From contig NC_045149.1 in assembly GCF_008831285.2 (NCBI RefSeq), forward strand, positions 20,165,035 through 20,229,034: a DNA stretch of 64,000 bases. Direction: 5' to 3'. This DNA comes from Nymphaea colorata. Its lineage: Eukaryota; Streptophyta; Magnoliopsida; Nymphaeales; Nymphaeaceae. Shown here in pieces: positions 27,778 through 40,666 of the stretch. A program made the translations under genes and the position numbers. The notes beneath the pieces were generated by a model that was not told where the DNA came from, ran no database searches, and saw only the letters and a list, made by a program, of their open reading frames with translations. Each line of letters starts with the position of its first letter. The stretch's first letter is position 1.

Positions 27778-28928
27778 CTAAGACAGAAACAACAGAGGCA
27801 GGTTGTTTGTTGTGTCATTTTACCTGCGAGATCGAGTCGCATGCATGAGGTAGTGCATGCAACAAATATGCACCGAAGAAAAAAAAAAAAAAAAAGTGTT
27901 GAGTTATTTTAAGGATTTATGTACTTTTTCAACTTTAAACTTTTTTAAAATACTTTTTTATCCTTATAAAAAGGCTCTCTTTAGCGAGTATTTTGGTCAT
28001 TACACATCTCTGTGCACGATTGAATGGTGTGCGCACATAACCAGTTTCGGCTGCATGGTGGTGATGAATTCCACAATCTATATAACAAGAAAGAACAGTT
28101 TATTATCGTCAAACTTCTCCACCACCGAATCAAAGTCGTGATTTCTTAATCTTAAAGTAGTTTTCGTTGTAATCTTGCAATGGTTCTCCATATTTAAATA
28201 TGAACGCTTTTGCACTGACTTTGTTATATAACTTTATCATCAACATGCAAAAGTTTTATGAACAAAAGCAGATCGAATTGGACACCATGCAATTGCACAA
28301 CCCTTGCAACAAATTCTTAATTCCGTCTCTTCATAAGAATTCATTAACAAAAATTAAGTGACTAGTAGTCACGAACAAAACAAAAGACGAAAAAAAGAAC
28401 AAAAAAAAGCAAAGAAATCATAGAACAAAGAAGAGAGAACAGAGAAAAAAGAGAGAGAGAGGCCGTGTGCAAACTAGGAGCAACTGTGGCAGCCAATCAC
28501 ATGATCATTTTTAGATGATCATATTAACAAAAAAGCGTTCTGCTTTTGATAAAATAACAAAAACATGCTCGTACTTGAATGTTTATGTGGCTTGAATCAG
28601 GCACAACGAGGTGGTTGTACGTAAATAATCAAACATTAGCCGTTTTTGTGATATCACCAAACAGTGCGCACCTTTCTTGTAAAATGTTCAATTTAATTTG
28701 CCGCGATCATGAGCGTCGGACGTTCTCTCCATAATGAGAGAGAGCGGATGATCAAAGAATAAGAATACTTGTGCACTGCGAGTTTTAAGCCAAACACGTC
28801 CACTATGTCTCCTACTTGGGAAAATTCTCACAGTACTTAAAAGTTTTCACTCAAATCTTGATGCCAAAATCTTTTTTCGAATCAGAATTAATTCCTTGTA
28901 CTCTTTCAAGATTGAGAGTTCCTATCTG
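27778..28928. other. gene-free AT-rich stretch
   Basis: No supported feature. Short frames at 27857-28141 and 28816-29025 have no similarity and contain low-complexity sequence. Confidence 0.4.
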
Positions 28929-29367
28929 TTCAAATATGTTTGTGTTCCATGTTTGTTCACAAGTCAGAACTGACCATTTTCAGCAATATAGGCATCTAAT
29001 TCCTGATTCACTAAGAAAACCATGACTCTCTCTCTCTTTCTCTCTCTACACATATATATATGTGTGTGTGTGTGCTGAGTGCCTCTGTGTGTGAGTGTAG
29101 GCCTGCATGTTGTGTGGATTCAAATATGTTTATTTTTCATTTATTATTCACATGTCAGATTGACCCTTTTAGCAAAATGGGTATTCAAAATTCTTGATTG
29201 AATTAGAAAACCATGATTTTCTACATGTGTGTGTGTGCGTGCACGCTAACAAATATGTTTGTGTTCCCTGATTACTCTCACATGAGTACAGAGTTAACCC
29301 TTTTTAGCAAAATGGGCATCCAATTCTTGATTGACTGACAAAACCATGATTTTCTATATGCCTGTGT
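28929..29367. repeat. degenerate tandem repeat, three units of about 120-190 bp
   Basis: Each unit begins CAAATATGTTT, continues with a CACA(A/T)G...TTAGCAAAATGGGCATCC-like middle and ...CTTGATTGA, and ends AAAACCATGA. Starts are near 28931, 29121 and 29250. Units are separated by TG-rich or CT-rich microsatellite spacers, so the period varies. Confidence 0.75.
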
Positions 29368-32300
29368 GAATGTATGTGTATTCGAAGATAAGGATAAAAC
29401 TTTCTTTTTTCTAATAATTGTGGTTGCATTGGAAGGGAATCATATCATTAAATGACATATATTCTCCAAAGTATTGGAAATAATTGCTATTTCCACTATA
29501 TCTGACCACTGTTGCATGTTCCCCTTTGCCAATTATTTGTATGCTGCTATGCATATTCCTTTCCCTTAAGGATTGCTAAAAAATTCACTCATTAACTTAG
29601 ATTGCAAGCATATTCTCGACACATTATTGACAGAAATATTCAGAGCCCATCACTGACTCCTTATGCTAATACAAACACATTACATAGACAGTTGGGTATC
29701 ATAGGAATAACATTCATATACATGTGCATCATGGATGAGAGAGACTCTGGGGGCTGTTAGCAATGGGAACAGTTTCTTACTATTGCCAAACAGCCTCTTA
29801 GTGCCGCCATTTCTACTTTTCCGATTACATCACAGGAACCTTATCATTCAAGTAGCAGACACGTGTGTGTATGCTATCAAAATATGATAAATAAAAAACT
29901 TTATTATGAATCATCTGATCAAATGGATTGAGGGTTTACAAGCTGTCACACATAAATTAACCTTTTCAAAGTCAAAATATAGTTGTCATTCACTCTCTGC
30001 AAAAGACAAATTTTACACGTATGTGGTACCTTATCTATGAACAACTCATAAACATTTCATATACTTCAGTTCATAAAATTTTGATATTGATATGATGATA
30101 CATCCTCATTATAGCTTTACTTTTCCTAAAGAAAACACAGTGTGCAGGTAAAACAATTTGGTCTACCATTCTAAGAGTGGTTTCAACATTTTAGAGAAAG
30201 GAAAGTACAGGATAATCTGGCTTATATAAGAAGTTCTCCATTGGAATTCCTAGTCAGATGAAGAAGAAAAGAAAGAGTTAAGAAACAGATGATGTTGGTC
30301 TCCAACAGCGCTGCGTCAAAGTATTTCTGCCAGAACTTAACTTTGGTCCCCAACACCTTCCCTAATAAAGGAAAAGCAGAAATCTCAAATGCAGGATCCA
30401 GCAACGTGTAAGAGAAGTGGCATCTTTAAAAGGATCCAGCAACGTGTAAAGCTTGAATGCTGCTTAAGTATTGCAGGCTTCTGTGAGCCTTCTTTTTTGT
30501 GTTGTCAGACAGGCGTATCTATCTTTCACTTGTTTTGGTTAGTTGACAGGAACCACTTGTATTTGCACAAACATCGATAGGGACAGCAGTGGACTTCACC
30601 ACATTGGAATTGAATTTTGTGGAGAAAACACAGGGAGGAGTCACTTTAGAAACCTGCACTTCACAATTGTTAGCCCTTTGAGCCAATTGGAACTATGGCT
30701 GCTCCACCATCTTCAAATGAGGTCGAGCACTCTTGGTGGGCTCAACCCCCCTAGAGCTGGGCTCATCAGGCTTGGTCATGGTGGGTATGCTCATCTGCCA
30801 CAGAACTGAGCTCTGTGAGCTTAGCTTCCGATGGATGGGCTCGACTACCGAAGAACAAGGCCTGCTGACCTTCGTTGTCTCAGCACATGACTGAGCTTAT
30901 TGTGCTTGGCCATGGTGGGTGGCCCCTGTCACTATAAAACTGGGGCCAAGGAGCTTGAGTGGGGCCTGAATCTGACTAATTTCAGTATGACTATGACCTA
31001 ACATGTCTTGCTGATGCTGGGGCTCCCATTACTAGCCATTGGCAAAGAACATTGGTTTGCTTGGTTTGATTACCTAAAGTCTCCGCGCACTTAGTCTTTT
31101 TTGAAAAGACTATTGCCAACATGTGAAATCTATTGAGATTATTAGGTAGATCTGGAAAAAGAAGATTGCAGCTAATGTCTTTTTTCCTGCACAGGCTTTT
31201 TATTTATATGTCTCCAAAATTTTCAAGTTAGATTTCGGCAGAAGGGCCTTTCTTCTTCCTTGAGGAGGTTCTTCTGCATATTGTGCAACATTTCTTCTAC
31301 TTAAAAAGATCAGTAAACGCCAGCACCAGATTAGGTTTTGCGCAACTACTTGCATGCTATTTAATTTAGATTTGTTAGGTTAAAGCACTTTGTGAACAAG
31401 TTGCAAAATGGAGATTGGGGTTTTGTGGCAAAGGATCACTGGGTCCCTCTCCAGCATCTCATTGCCACAGACTCAAAAGGACTTGGGCCCAAGAGGCCTG
31501 AGCTACTGCAACTCTATGTTGTCAAATCATCTTCCTGACTGATCCCTCCTTTTTCATTTGAATTACCATGTGGGTGGCACCTCAACTCTTCACATACACT
31601 TTAATCTCCCAATTTTATTTTAATCTTCATATGATTCTCCTGCTTGTGGGGAAACAAAGTAGGTGTTTTTTTTCTTGAGAGGAGCATCAGCAAGCTTTAC
31701 CCACTAACATGATTTACCTAATTAATCTTCTATTGCGCATGCTCTGACATAGAAATCTAATTTGTATAGTTATAACAATTGGGGAAGAAAGAGAGAGTCA
31801 AAGATTATTCAGACAAAGTGATGCCCTTTAGTAGTGCGTTCAGTTGCACGTAGAAAGTTGCTTGTTAGACAGCCTCCTAGACTCTTTACTCAAAGATACT
31901 TAGGGTTTGTTTTACTTATACTAATTTCCCACTTGCAACTGGTAGTGACAAAACAAAGGTTGGATAGCTTTCACTAAGAAAAACTAAAGAGCCAAAGAGA
32001 ACTGCTATCTTCTTGTTTGTCATTTAGCTGGGATGAAGTTAATGAAGCATTAGCTAGATGCAGTAACCTTCATATTTGAAGAACTATATTTGTGCAAGAT
32101 TACTACTACTAAAGAACAGAAAGCTCTTCAGTCTATAAAATAGATACTGACCCTTGTTCATTCTTATACGGATGGTAGCCATGCGCAGTCATTTTCACTA
32201 CTGCAGAACACAACACTACTGAGTGCGACTTATCTGTGCTGGGAAACTTATCAAAAACTGGTCGCCATTTTAGTGAAGGAAGACAGCTTATCACCAGATA

Positions 32301-33543
32301 AGGACAAGGAGAGCTCAAACTAGTGCCAAAAAGTTGATAGATGTTGACCAGTCCATGGCAGTGCTCAATATGCGGTCATCCCAGCCATTTGACACTGGAA
32401 TGTTCTAGAATACACCTGTCAGAAAAAAGCAAATTTTAAGCTACTTGCATACCTAACAAAAATAATAAGCAATTCTGCAGACATCTTTTTAAAAGAAAAG
32501 ATCATACCCATTTGTGTCCTATCCTCTTTGGTGTTGGAGGCTTGCATGTGTGTAGCACTCATAACCTTCTATTTTCTCAAAAGAAGTGGATGCCCACAAG
32601 ACCTCACTTTGCAGTCCAACCACTTTAACATTGCACTGAGCAAGAAACCTCTTTCTGACCATGACAACCCAACGAAAGAAGCTTTGTTGCATACATCAGC
32701 AAAAGAAAGAGAAAGTATCTCAAAGAGCTTCAGTTTGCTCTTGTATCCAACGTTTTGAAGCTCATCTGATCTAAATTTGTTTGTGAGTACTTAGAACTCT
32801 CAGAGCATTTTCCTAGCAAACTTTGAGTCATAATTTGCCTTTATGAAAAGGAAATCTCCTTTCCTGTTATTTCCATGAGTTTTATGTGCACCACAGCAAA
32901 TCATTTACTGACTCCCCTTGATAGCAAGAGCTTCGCATAAGATCAGGAAACATGAGATCCGTATGCATATATATAATCACATGGTCATCCAAACAGAGCC
33001 CAAGTAACAAAATGATATGCACAGCATATAAGATGTATTATTATAACTATTATCATCGTCATTAATGTTATTATTTGCTAACAAGAGCCGAAACAAGTGA
33101 AACCTTATATTATCTTAACTACAGCTCTTTCTTGCCTCAAAGGGATTTGGCATAGTTAAAATTGTGACAGCAGTTTATGTGAGGCCAATCATTGGTTTGA
33201 TTCTTATGGGTATCAATCTTTTACACAAACTGAACTAGCCTTGGAGTTTTATGCTGAGAACGAGCAAATGGCCTCTCAGCCACCGCCATTGTGTGGTTTT
33301 TCCCCTTGTTGTAAACCCAAAAAAGAGGGAAAAAAGGGCTAGCTCTTTTTTGGTGACAGCTAAAGCAAACTCGAAAATGATTCCAAGTACCGAACTATGA
33401 GTTTCGATCAGTTTCTAACCGAATCGAAGAAAGACTCGCGAAGAATGTATCCACCTCAAAAATAGAGGACAGCCCAGATGATAAAACCTTGTATTTAAAT
33501 TATAGTCCTTTTAGTATGACAATTAAAGATGTCCTTGAGACGA
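29368..33543. other. gene-free stretch
   Basis: About 4 kb without a credible exon. It includes an 18-bp direct repeat (GGATCCAGCAACGTGTAA near 30394 and 30431) and a segment at 30710-30920 with the repeated phrase CTTGG(T/C)CATGGTGGGT. Frames such as 30543-30809 lack similarity. Confidence 0.4.
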
Positions 33544-33915
33544 CACTAGAAAAAACCGAAGATTCACTGACCACCGAAAAACGTCTGTAAAAGTTTTACC
33601 AATGTTTACAGCGGCGGTTGTCGGTGAAAAAAGGCCGGTGAAAACTATCATCGACATTCTAAGTTCTAACGGGTCGCTACAATGCGTTGGTGTAAAGGTC
33701 TTCACTCGTACACATAGGAAAATAAGGCAATTGAGGACATCGATAATAATACTTTACTCACACGTCTTTGGAGTCGGTAAATTTTTTTATCAACATACCA
33801 TCGGACCTCCGTAAAAATTTTTATTGACATAACATCGGAAGTTGGTAAAAAATTTTATCAACACGGTCCTGGATGTCAGTAAGACTTGACTGACATTCCC
33901 CTAAACGTCGTTAAT
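33544..33915 (+). mobile_element. CACTA-like transposon terminus (remnant)
   Basis: Begins CACTAGAAAAAACCGAAG, like the CACTA(G)AAAAA ends of En/Spm-type transposons. Repeated subterminal motifs follow: CGGTAAATTTTTTTATCAACA (about 33775), CCGTAAAAATTTTTATTGACA (about 33810) and TGGTAAAAAATTTTATCAACA (about 33846). No matching right end and no transposase were found, so it is probably a truncated or non-autonomous remnant. Confidence 0.5.
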
Positions 33916-34796
33916 AATATTTATGGATGCAATTTCATGAGCTGAGACAGAGAGCAAGTTTTTATTTATGTCCTTACAATAAAAACCTGAAAAAATACTT
34001 TTTAACTTAAATGTCATCTTAAAAGAAGGAAAGCATAATGGAGCCAACACTCCCTTTCTTCCCGTTGCCTCAACCTCAAGGTTAAGGGCTGCTTTGACTT
34101 GCCCATATGTCGATCCAACAAAAAAACTGGCCACTGGCTTGAACCGGTTGGCCAAACCCCTTGAGGTTAAGTGATCGTTGTTGGCTGGCCGGAATTTTGG
34201 TGACGAATTGCTCCGTCATTTTTCAACTGTCACCTAAAAAGTCTTTTCTTCATTTTACCATGTGCATCAAACACAGTTAATTTTACTCTGCAAAAAACTT
34301 TCCTGCAATCAAACAGGGCCTCAAATCAGAAGAGGGTTAAATTTCATCCTGTATTTTTTTCCAAAAAAATATATCGTGGTAAATTTACCACGTTAAATTC
34401 TTCCTTGCAATCAAACTGGTCCTATTGCAACCAAACTGGTCCTAACAGATAAATTGCAAAGTAAACTTTGATGGGAGAAATATTAATACATGGAAGATTA
34501 GATTTATTATGGTCATGTTATATATAAGTTATCTTTGCAAGACAGAAACACATGCATGCTGTCATGCACCAAGGAAAGTGGCAGTGTTTTACCTCAATGA
34601 GTCAGCTTTCATTTACTAGTATAAGTAGCTATTGAATTTTACTCACTAACAAAGAAAGCTAAGATGAAGTCACCTGCGCACTACTGTGATTACCATCATG
34701 GCCATATGACTGCTTGGTCAGTGTGTGGCTTTTAATGAAATATGGGCCCCTTGTTTCCCACTAACATATCCCTCTCTCTCTTTGTCTCTCTCTCTT

Positions 34797-34819
34797 TTGC
34801 ACGCGCACACAAAGGCAAG

Positions 34820-34850
<31 letters not shown>

Positions 34851-34990
34851 TGCGCACACAGAGGCAAGTCAAGATGCATTCAGAGATAGATTTAGTTAGA
34901 TCTTTTTTGTGAACTCTCTCTTTTTCTCACACGCACAGAGGCAAGTCTCTGAAAAGAATGAAAATTTAGAGAAGGATTTAGTTAGATCTT
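34797..34990. repeat. short imperfect duplications
   Basis: CACA(A/G)AGGCAAGTC occurs at about 34808, 34857 and 34935, and GGATTTAGTTAGATCTTTTT-like sequence at about 34888 and 34976, embedded in CT and CA runs. Confidence 0.6.
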
Positions 34991-35732
34991 TTTGCGATTC
35001 AAGCTTTTTGTACCAAACAAATGAACTCATGGTCTAAAGCTGCACGACTACGTCTCTCTCGCTTTCTTGTTAGTTAAGGATTTTTGTTACGAATTAGTCC
35101 AACTGTTCATAAGAGGTGGGTCGATTCCTCCTTGTCTGTTACGCCGTAAGATGGAAATTGGTCTCAGTACAGCTCAGTCCACATGTTGGAGACGCAATAC
35201 CAAGGCAATTGTAGTTAATGGATGATCATGAACAGATAGATCAAAACAATTATTGTAAAGTATAAACTCGCATTTGTTAAATGAAAGTTTCCGTCAATTC
35301 TAATTCTTAATTAAGTGATAAAGCATAGATTATCATTTCATTCAAGCATCACTACAAGTATGTCAGTGGCGATATCTCCTTTTCCTTTTGGTTTGGAAAG
35401 AGTAGTTCGGGAAAAAGGGACTATATTTTATTTAAGAAAACAATTAGAAAAACTCGGGATCATGCACTTAAAAGAAATGTTTTCCAAATCTACAAGTGGG
35501 TTGTTTATAAGCATTGTAAAGTCCGATTTTGTTCAAACAAACATTGTAGTTGTATATTGGTTCTCCAAATACATGGATATTGGTCTTTGCTTAGGTCAAG
35601 ATTAAGATTTATCTACTTATGGAAGCTTTTCGAGAACGGATCCAATGCTAATGTGATTGCTACAACTTTGTCTATTTGCATTTCATAATAAACCAGTTGT
35701 TCGAATTTTTCTTATGTTTTAACAATAGAACT

Positions 35733-36017
35733 TAGGGGTTGTTTGACAGCAGTGATAACCTGTGAGTATCACCGGTTTGTCCCGAAAACTTGGGTCAGAT
35801 TCATGTAGCACTCACAGAGTGTCACCACTACTAAATGATGACCTTCTCAAGAATTGTTTAGCAATAATAATACATTGTTAATGTCTCATGCTCCTAACCT
35901 ACCTAAAAAATGAGGCAGATTCGTAAAAGACTGTAACAAGTGTTTTGAACTTACTCTATTTAATGAAGCAAATTCACGAGACACTGACAACCTATTAGTA
36001 TTGTCAAACTACCCTTT
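35733..36017. mobile_element. family B fold-back element, long copy
   Basis: Left end TAGGGGTTGTTTGACA and right end TGTCAAACTACCCTTTA form terminal inverted repeats over about 285 bp. GTCAGATTCATG inside is shared with the 24913-25025 element. It lies about 0.5 kb upstream of the NPF gene. Target duplication not clear. Confidence 0.5.
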
Positions 36018-36404
36018 AGATACCCAAATACAGATTTGTTCAATATATAAATAGAATTTCCTAATGATCTCAAGTTCTAAGTTTGTCAAACCTCTGAAAT
36101 CACATACACATGCGTTGAATTTTAAACGAAACATCACAATTTCGTTTCCGGAGTGTACTCTGGATATAAACGTTTCGCCATTTAACGCGGCCTATAAATC
36201 GCGGTTCATTTGCAAAGGTTAAACGACTAGTTTCGGAAAAGTGCATACAATGAGAGTATCTTATAAAATGGTCTATAAAAGAGGGATTATTTTGAAAGTG
36301 AAGTTATCAACAGGTCTCTCCTCTTTCTGTCGGGGCAAAACTGTCTCTCTAACGGACCCCTTTTTTCTTTGCCCGCAGCATCTTCCGCTCTCTCCTTCCA
36401 CGTC

Positions 36405-36411
36405 TATAAAT
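36405..36411 (+). promoter_or_regulatory. TATA box of the NPF7-type gene
   Basis: TATAAAT lies 137 bp before the start codon, preceded by CT-rich sequence. A second TATAAAAG at about 36275 is further away and less likely. Confidence 0.45.
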
Positions 36412-36541
36412 TCACGAGAACTTCTCCACTTTCTCACATTCCTCTCCCCACTTCTTACGTCGTGAGTTGTCCAATTTTTCTGGGTACTGAACTCTAACTG
36501 CCATCGTCCTCATCTTCACCGTGTTATCATCTCCACAGGCA

Positions 36542-37085
36542 ATGGCTGCTTGTGACCTTCCTGCTTCGCTCGGCCGACTTCCCTTCAAGGTGCCCGGTTG
36601 CTCTCCACTTTGAATTTTTACTTTATGCTTCCTTCTTCAAATCTGATCTCCGTATAGTCATGTGTTGTGTGTCTGTTGTCTCTTTGTGTATATGTGAGCA
36701 TAGACGTCTTTGTTCGTGCGTATGGGCAGTATGTGTGTGAATGCAGGAACGGGTATGTCCATTTGGGTGTGGATCACGCACACACACACACAGAGGGGGA
36801 GACAGACACCGTGACAGCGTTGTATAACAGCAAAGTGTCTATATATACCGTATAACAGAAAAGTGTATATGTATGCATGTATATAGCATCCTGTTCTTCA
36901 CTTTCTCCAATGCTCTCGCTCTCCTTTTTTTTCTTCAATCTTTTATAACCATCTTTTCCTCCTCAACGTTGGTAGATCCTAAGGAAAGGAAAAAGAATTG
37001 AAAATTCTGTCTTCAATTAACATTCATTTGACTCTTTCTCTCAAATTTTACATATATATATAATTTGACAAATCTTTTGAAACTG

Positions 37086-37150
<65 letters not shown>

Positions 37151-37738
37151 GACAAATCTTCTGAAACTGTTGTAGTTAATCGTCAAACGATTGGAGATCT
37201 TCCTCTGTAAACCATTCTTCTTTTGTCTATGAAGCCGGGCCAAATCATCTCAACTTCAATTTCTGAAGTTGTGCTTTGGTTCTTCCTGTGACCTCATACG
37301 TGGAGGCGAACTAAAATTGGCCGTGTCTGAATTATGTGCTGCAGGAGAAGGAAACCAAGAGTGGGAAGGACGCGGACTACACCAGAGACGGGACTGTCGA
37401 TAGGCATGGCAGGCCTGCAATCCGAGGAAGAACAGGAGGGTGGAAAACTGGAATTCTCATTCTAGGTATCTCCAATTTTTTTGTTTTTCTTTTTTTCTGC
37501 CTCTTTTTCCTGCATCGCATCTTTCCGAGTTTATAACGAAAAGACTTTACTCTTTAGTTTGTTCAGATATGATTCAATCATTGTCGACGCTCATGTTCAC
37601 ATGGGCATCCATGCATGGAAGTTCCTCTACATACGTAGAGTGTCTCCCCGCATCTATAAGAAAGCATTACGCATGTACCATGAAATCATAATGAATGCAA
37701 CGGGCCAGCCCTTCCAACTCCTTAAAAAGAAATGCATA

Positions 37739-37786
<48 letters not shown>

Positions 37787-40666
37787 TTTTGGAAGGCTGC
37801 GTCTACTGTAAGCTACTTATAGGAGAGAGACTTTCTCTATTTGTAGAGAAAACGATTGAAAGGCATAATAAGGAGTCCCCATAATTCAATTTTACAGCAC
37901 AATTTGGATTCATTTTCCTGAAAAAGTTACTGACGTTTGGCTGGCTGACTGTTTGCCTTGTGCTATTGGCATTTGTTCATCAGTGAACCAAGGGTTGGCA
38001 ACTCTTGCCTTTTTCGGACTGGGTGTCAATTTGGTGCTGTTCCTGACACGGGTGTTGCATCAGAGCAACGCAGAAGCCGCCAACAACGTCAGCAAATGGA
38101 CGGGAACGGTCTACATCTTCTCTCTTGTTGGTGCCTTTGTTAGCGACTCCTACTGGGGAAGATACAAAACCTGTGCCGTCTTCCAACTCATCTTTGTCGT
38201 GGCAAGTACTCATCCCCGTCCTCCAGAAAAATAGATGGCGCACATCTTCTTTATTCAATTCCCTTGCTCAATTACGTATTAGTAGCATTCGCTTAGCTTT
38301 TCAGTTTTTCTCCTCTTTTCTTCACGTGGGGAGAGGACATCAGGGTAGGGAGATTTAGCCACTCATAGTTGGGGTCGCTGCACAAAGCAGTGACATCCAT
38401 GAGATTTGAACTTGGACCATACAGTACAGAAGGCCTACCCCCACCATGCTTCCAACCTAGCAGAACCCAAGTTTGGTATTCTGCTTTTTCATTAGTGAAG
38501 AACAAAACTAAAGGCCTCTCTCCCTCTTTCTCTCTCTATCCATCTCTTTTGTGTCTGGAATACATTCAGCAGATGTTAAAGATGCTTATGTAGACCATGG
38601 CTTGCGTCAGTAAATGAGAATTGACATATTCTCATCAGAGAGGATAATATTATTCGCAGAATATCTAGGAAATAGAAATCTGATTTATGCCTAGGCTAGT
38701 CCTGCTTCAGGAGAAAAATTCCGTTTATGTCATGACTGCCTAGTTTCCTAGTGCTGACACTAATAAAAATGAGATTCGAATCCTTCCCATGTCTAGGAGC
38801 ATGATTTCATTACTTGTCTCCGTCACCCTTGCCTTCCCAACATCGGGAACAACCTGCAGTGCCACCCACTTGAAGAATCATATACATTATGAATAGGAGC
38901 CCCAACTTTTCCAAACAGCAAGAACCAGGGATGCAAATGGATATGATCGACCGCAAAGTTTTTGGAATCCTTGGCTGTCGTATAAACCGAACATATTTTA
39001 GCAGATCTGAATCTGATCCTTCGGCAGTTTCTTTTAGGAATGTGTTTCTCAGGATCCACGTTGTGAGATCTGAACCGCAAAAAAAAAAAAAGGTTGTCCC
39101 CTTTGAATAATATGCGTGACATTGTTTCTCGATACTTGTACAGGGCTTGGTGCTGCTGTCTCTGTCAACTCATCTCTTCCTTGTCAAGCCACAAGGGTGT
39201 GGAACTGCAGACCACCTTTGTCAAGATCATTCAACATTAGAGATCGGCATATTTTATGTTGCAATTTATCTGGTTGCCCTTGGAAATGGAGGGTACCAGC
39301 CATCCATTGCCACCTTCGGTGCAGACCAGTTTGACGAAGAGGACCGACTTGAGGGGCTCTCCAAAATTGCCTTCTTCAGCTATTTCTACCTGGCCCTCAA
39401 CCTCGGGTCGCTTGTCTCCAATACTGTGTTGGTCTACTATGAAGATTCAGGGAGCTGGGCATTGGGGTTCTGGATGTCGGCTGCCTCTGCATCCCTTGCA
39501 TTGACTCTCTTCCTTTGTGGAACTCCAAGGTACAGGCATTTCGAGCCACAGGGGAACCCCCTCCGCAGGTTTTGTCAAGTCATAGTTGCTGCAGCAAAGA
39601 AGTGGAGGGTTGAGACCCCACAGGATGGCAAGCAACTCTATGAGGTGGGCAAGGATGACTCTGCCTTCAGAAAGATACTCCACACAGAGGATTTCAAGTA
39701 CATAAAACACTCCCACCCATACCCCTGTTTTTGATGACTGAAAAAGATGACACTTTCTTGATGTCTGTACTGCAAACAATTACTAAGCCAGCGGCACTTT
39801 CTTATTTCTTCAGGTTTCTGGACAAGGCAGCAGTAGTCAAAGCAGGCACTGAAGTATCTGACCACTCGACTCGAAATCCATGGCGACTGTGTACCGTAAC
39901 TCAGGTGGAAGAAGTCAAATGCATACTCCGTCTCCTCCCCATCTGGCTTTGCACCATCATCTACTCTGTGGTGTTCACTCAAATGGCCTCCCTTTTTGTC
40001 GTACAAGGAGCAGCCATGAAGACCACCGTCTTTGCATTCCACATCCCTCCTGCAAGCATGTCAAGCTTCGACATACTGAGTGTAGCATTCTTCATCTTTC
40101 TCTACAGGAGACTCATCTTCCCCTGCTACTTGAGGGTCAGGGGGAAGAGCATGACACAGCTCCAAAGGATGGGAGCTGGCCTCGTAATCGGAGCAACTGC
40201 CATGGTTTGTGCAGGGACAGTGGAAGTTTACAGGCTAAAACACACAAACAAAGGGAGTGATGAACCGAGCTCACTGAGCATCTTATGGCAGATCCCTCAG
40301 TACGCTCTGATAGGGGCATCTGAGGTGTTCATGTACGTTGGTCAGCTGGAGTTCTTCAATGGGCAGGCTCCTGATGGGCTCAAGAGCTTTGGCTCTGCAC
40401 TCTGCATGACTTCAATCTCCTTTGGCAATTACTTCAGCACCATCATTGTGAACATAGTCATGCAGTTCACAACAACAAACAATAGTCCAGGATGGATTCC
40501 AGGAAATCTCAACGAGGGGCACCTGGACAGGTTCTACTTTTTGCTGGCCTTGTTGGCTGTTACTGACCTCTTGGTTTATGTAGGATGTGCAATGTGGTAC
40601 AAGGGCATTTCCCTTGAGGAAAGGGGATGTGCTGCACAAGCAGAGGAAGGGATACAGTGCGTCTGA
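36542..40666 (+). CDS. NPF7-type (NRT1.5/NRT1.8-like) nitrate/peptide-family transporter, complete
   Basis: Five exons: 36542-36589, 37345-37465, 37984-38201, 39144-39697, 39814-40666. They join in frame (1794 nt, 597 aa). The protein follows the NPF7 pattern closely: DGTVDRHGRPAIR at the N-terminus, VNQGLATLAFFG at the first membrane helix, NNVSKWTGTVYIFSLVGAF, GNGGYQPSIATFGADQFDEED, YFYLALNLGSL, and VTQVEEVKCILRLLPIWLC with FTQMASLFVVQGAAM after the central loop. Arabidopsis NPF7.2 and NPF7.3 move nitrate or potassium in root vascular tissue. The proton-coupling ExxER motif of most NPFs is replaced by VNQGL, as in that subfamily. Intron 3 has a GC donor. The 48-nt first exon is the least certain part, but no other Met fits in frame. 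The gene converges with the downstream pyruvate kinase. Confidence 0.92.
37053..37172. repeat. (TA)n array between two direct repeats, NPF intron 1
   Basis: TATAATTTGACAAATCTT followed by (T/C)TGAAACTGTT occurs at about 37059 and 37143, with one mismatch, on either side of a TA run (37090-37146). Confidence 0.9.
37741..37788. repeat. (AT)n palindrome in NPF intron 2
   Basis: An AT run of about 40 bp is bounded by ACATCAT on the left and ATGATGT on the right, giving a fully self-complementary tract. Confidence 0.9.
38360..38490 (-). mobile_element. possible tRNA-derived SINE fragment in NPF intron 3
   Basis: Read on the minus strand, GGTTGGAAGCATGGTGGGGG is followed by CCAAGTTCAAATCTCATG, which resembles an RNA polymerase III B box. 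No target duplication or tail could be defined. Confidence 0.25.

Noticed and set aside
39731-39813. Treating the NPF frame from 39731 as a separate start
   Set aside because: This is intron 4 read-through. Homologues require the junction 39697/39814, which restores Phe-Lys-Phe-Leu-Asp in frame.
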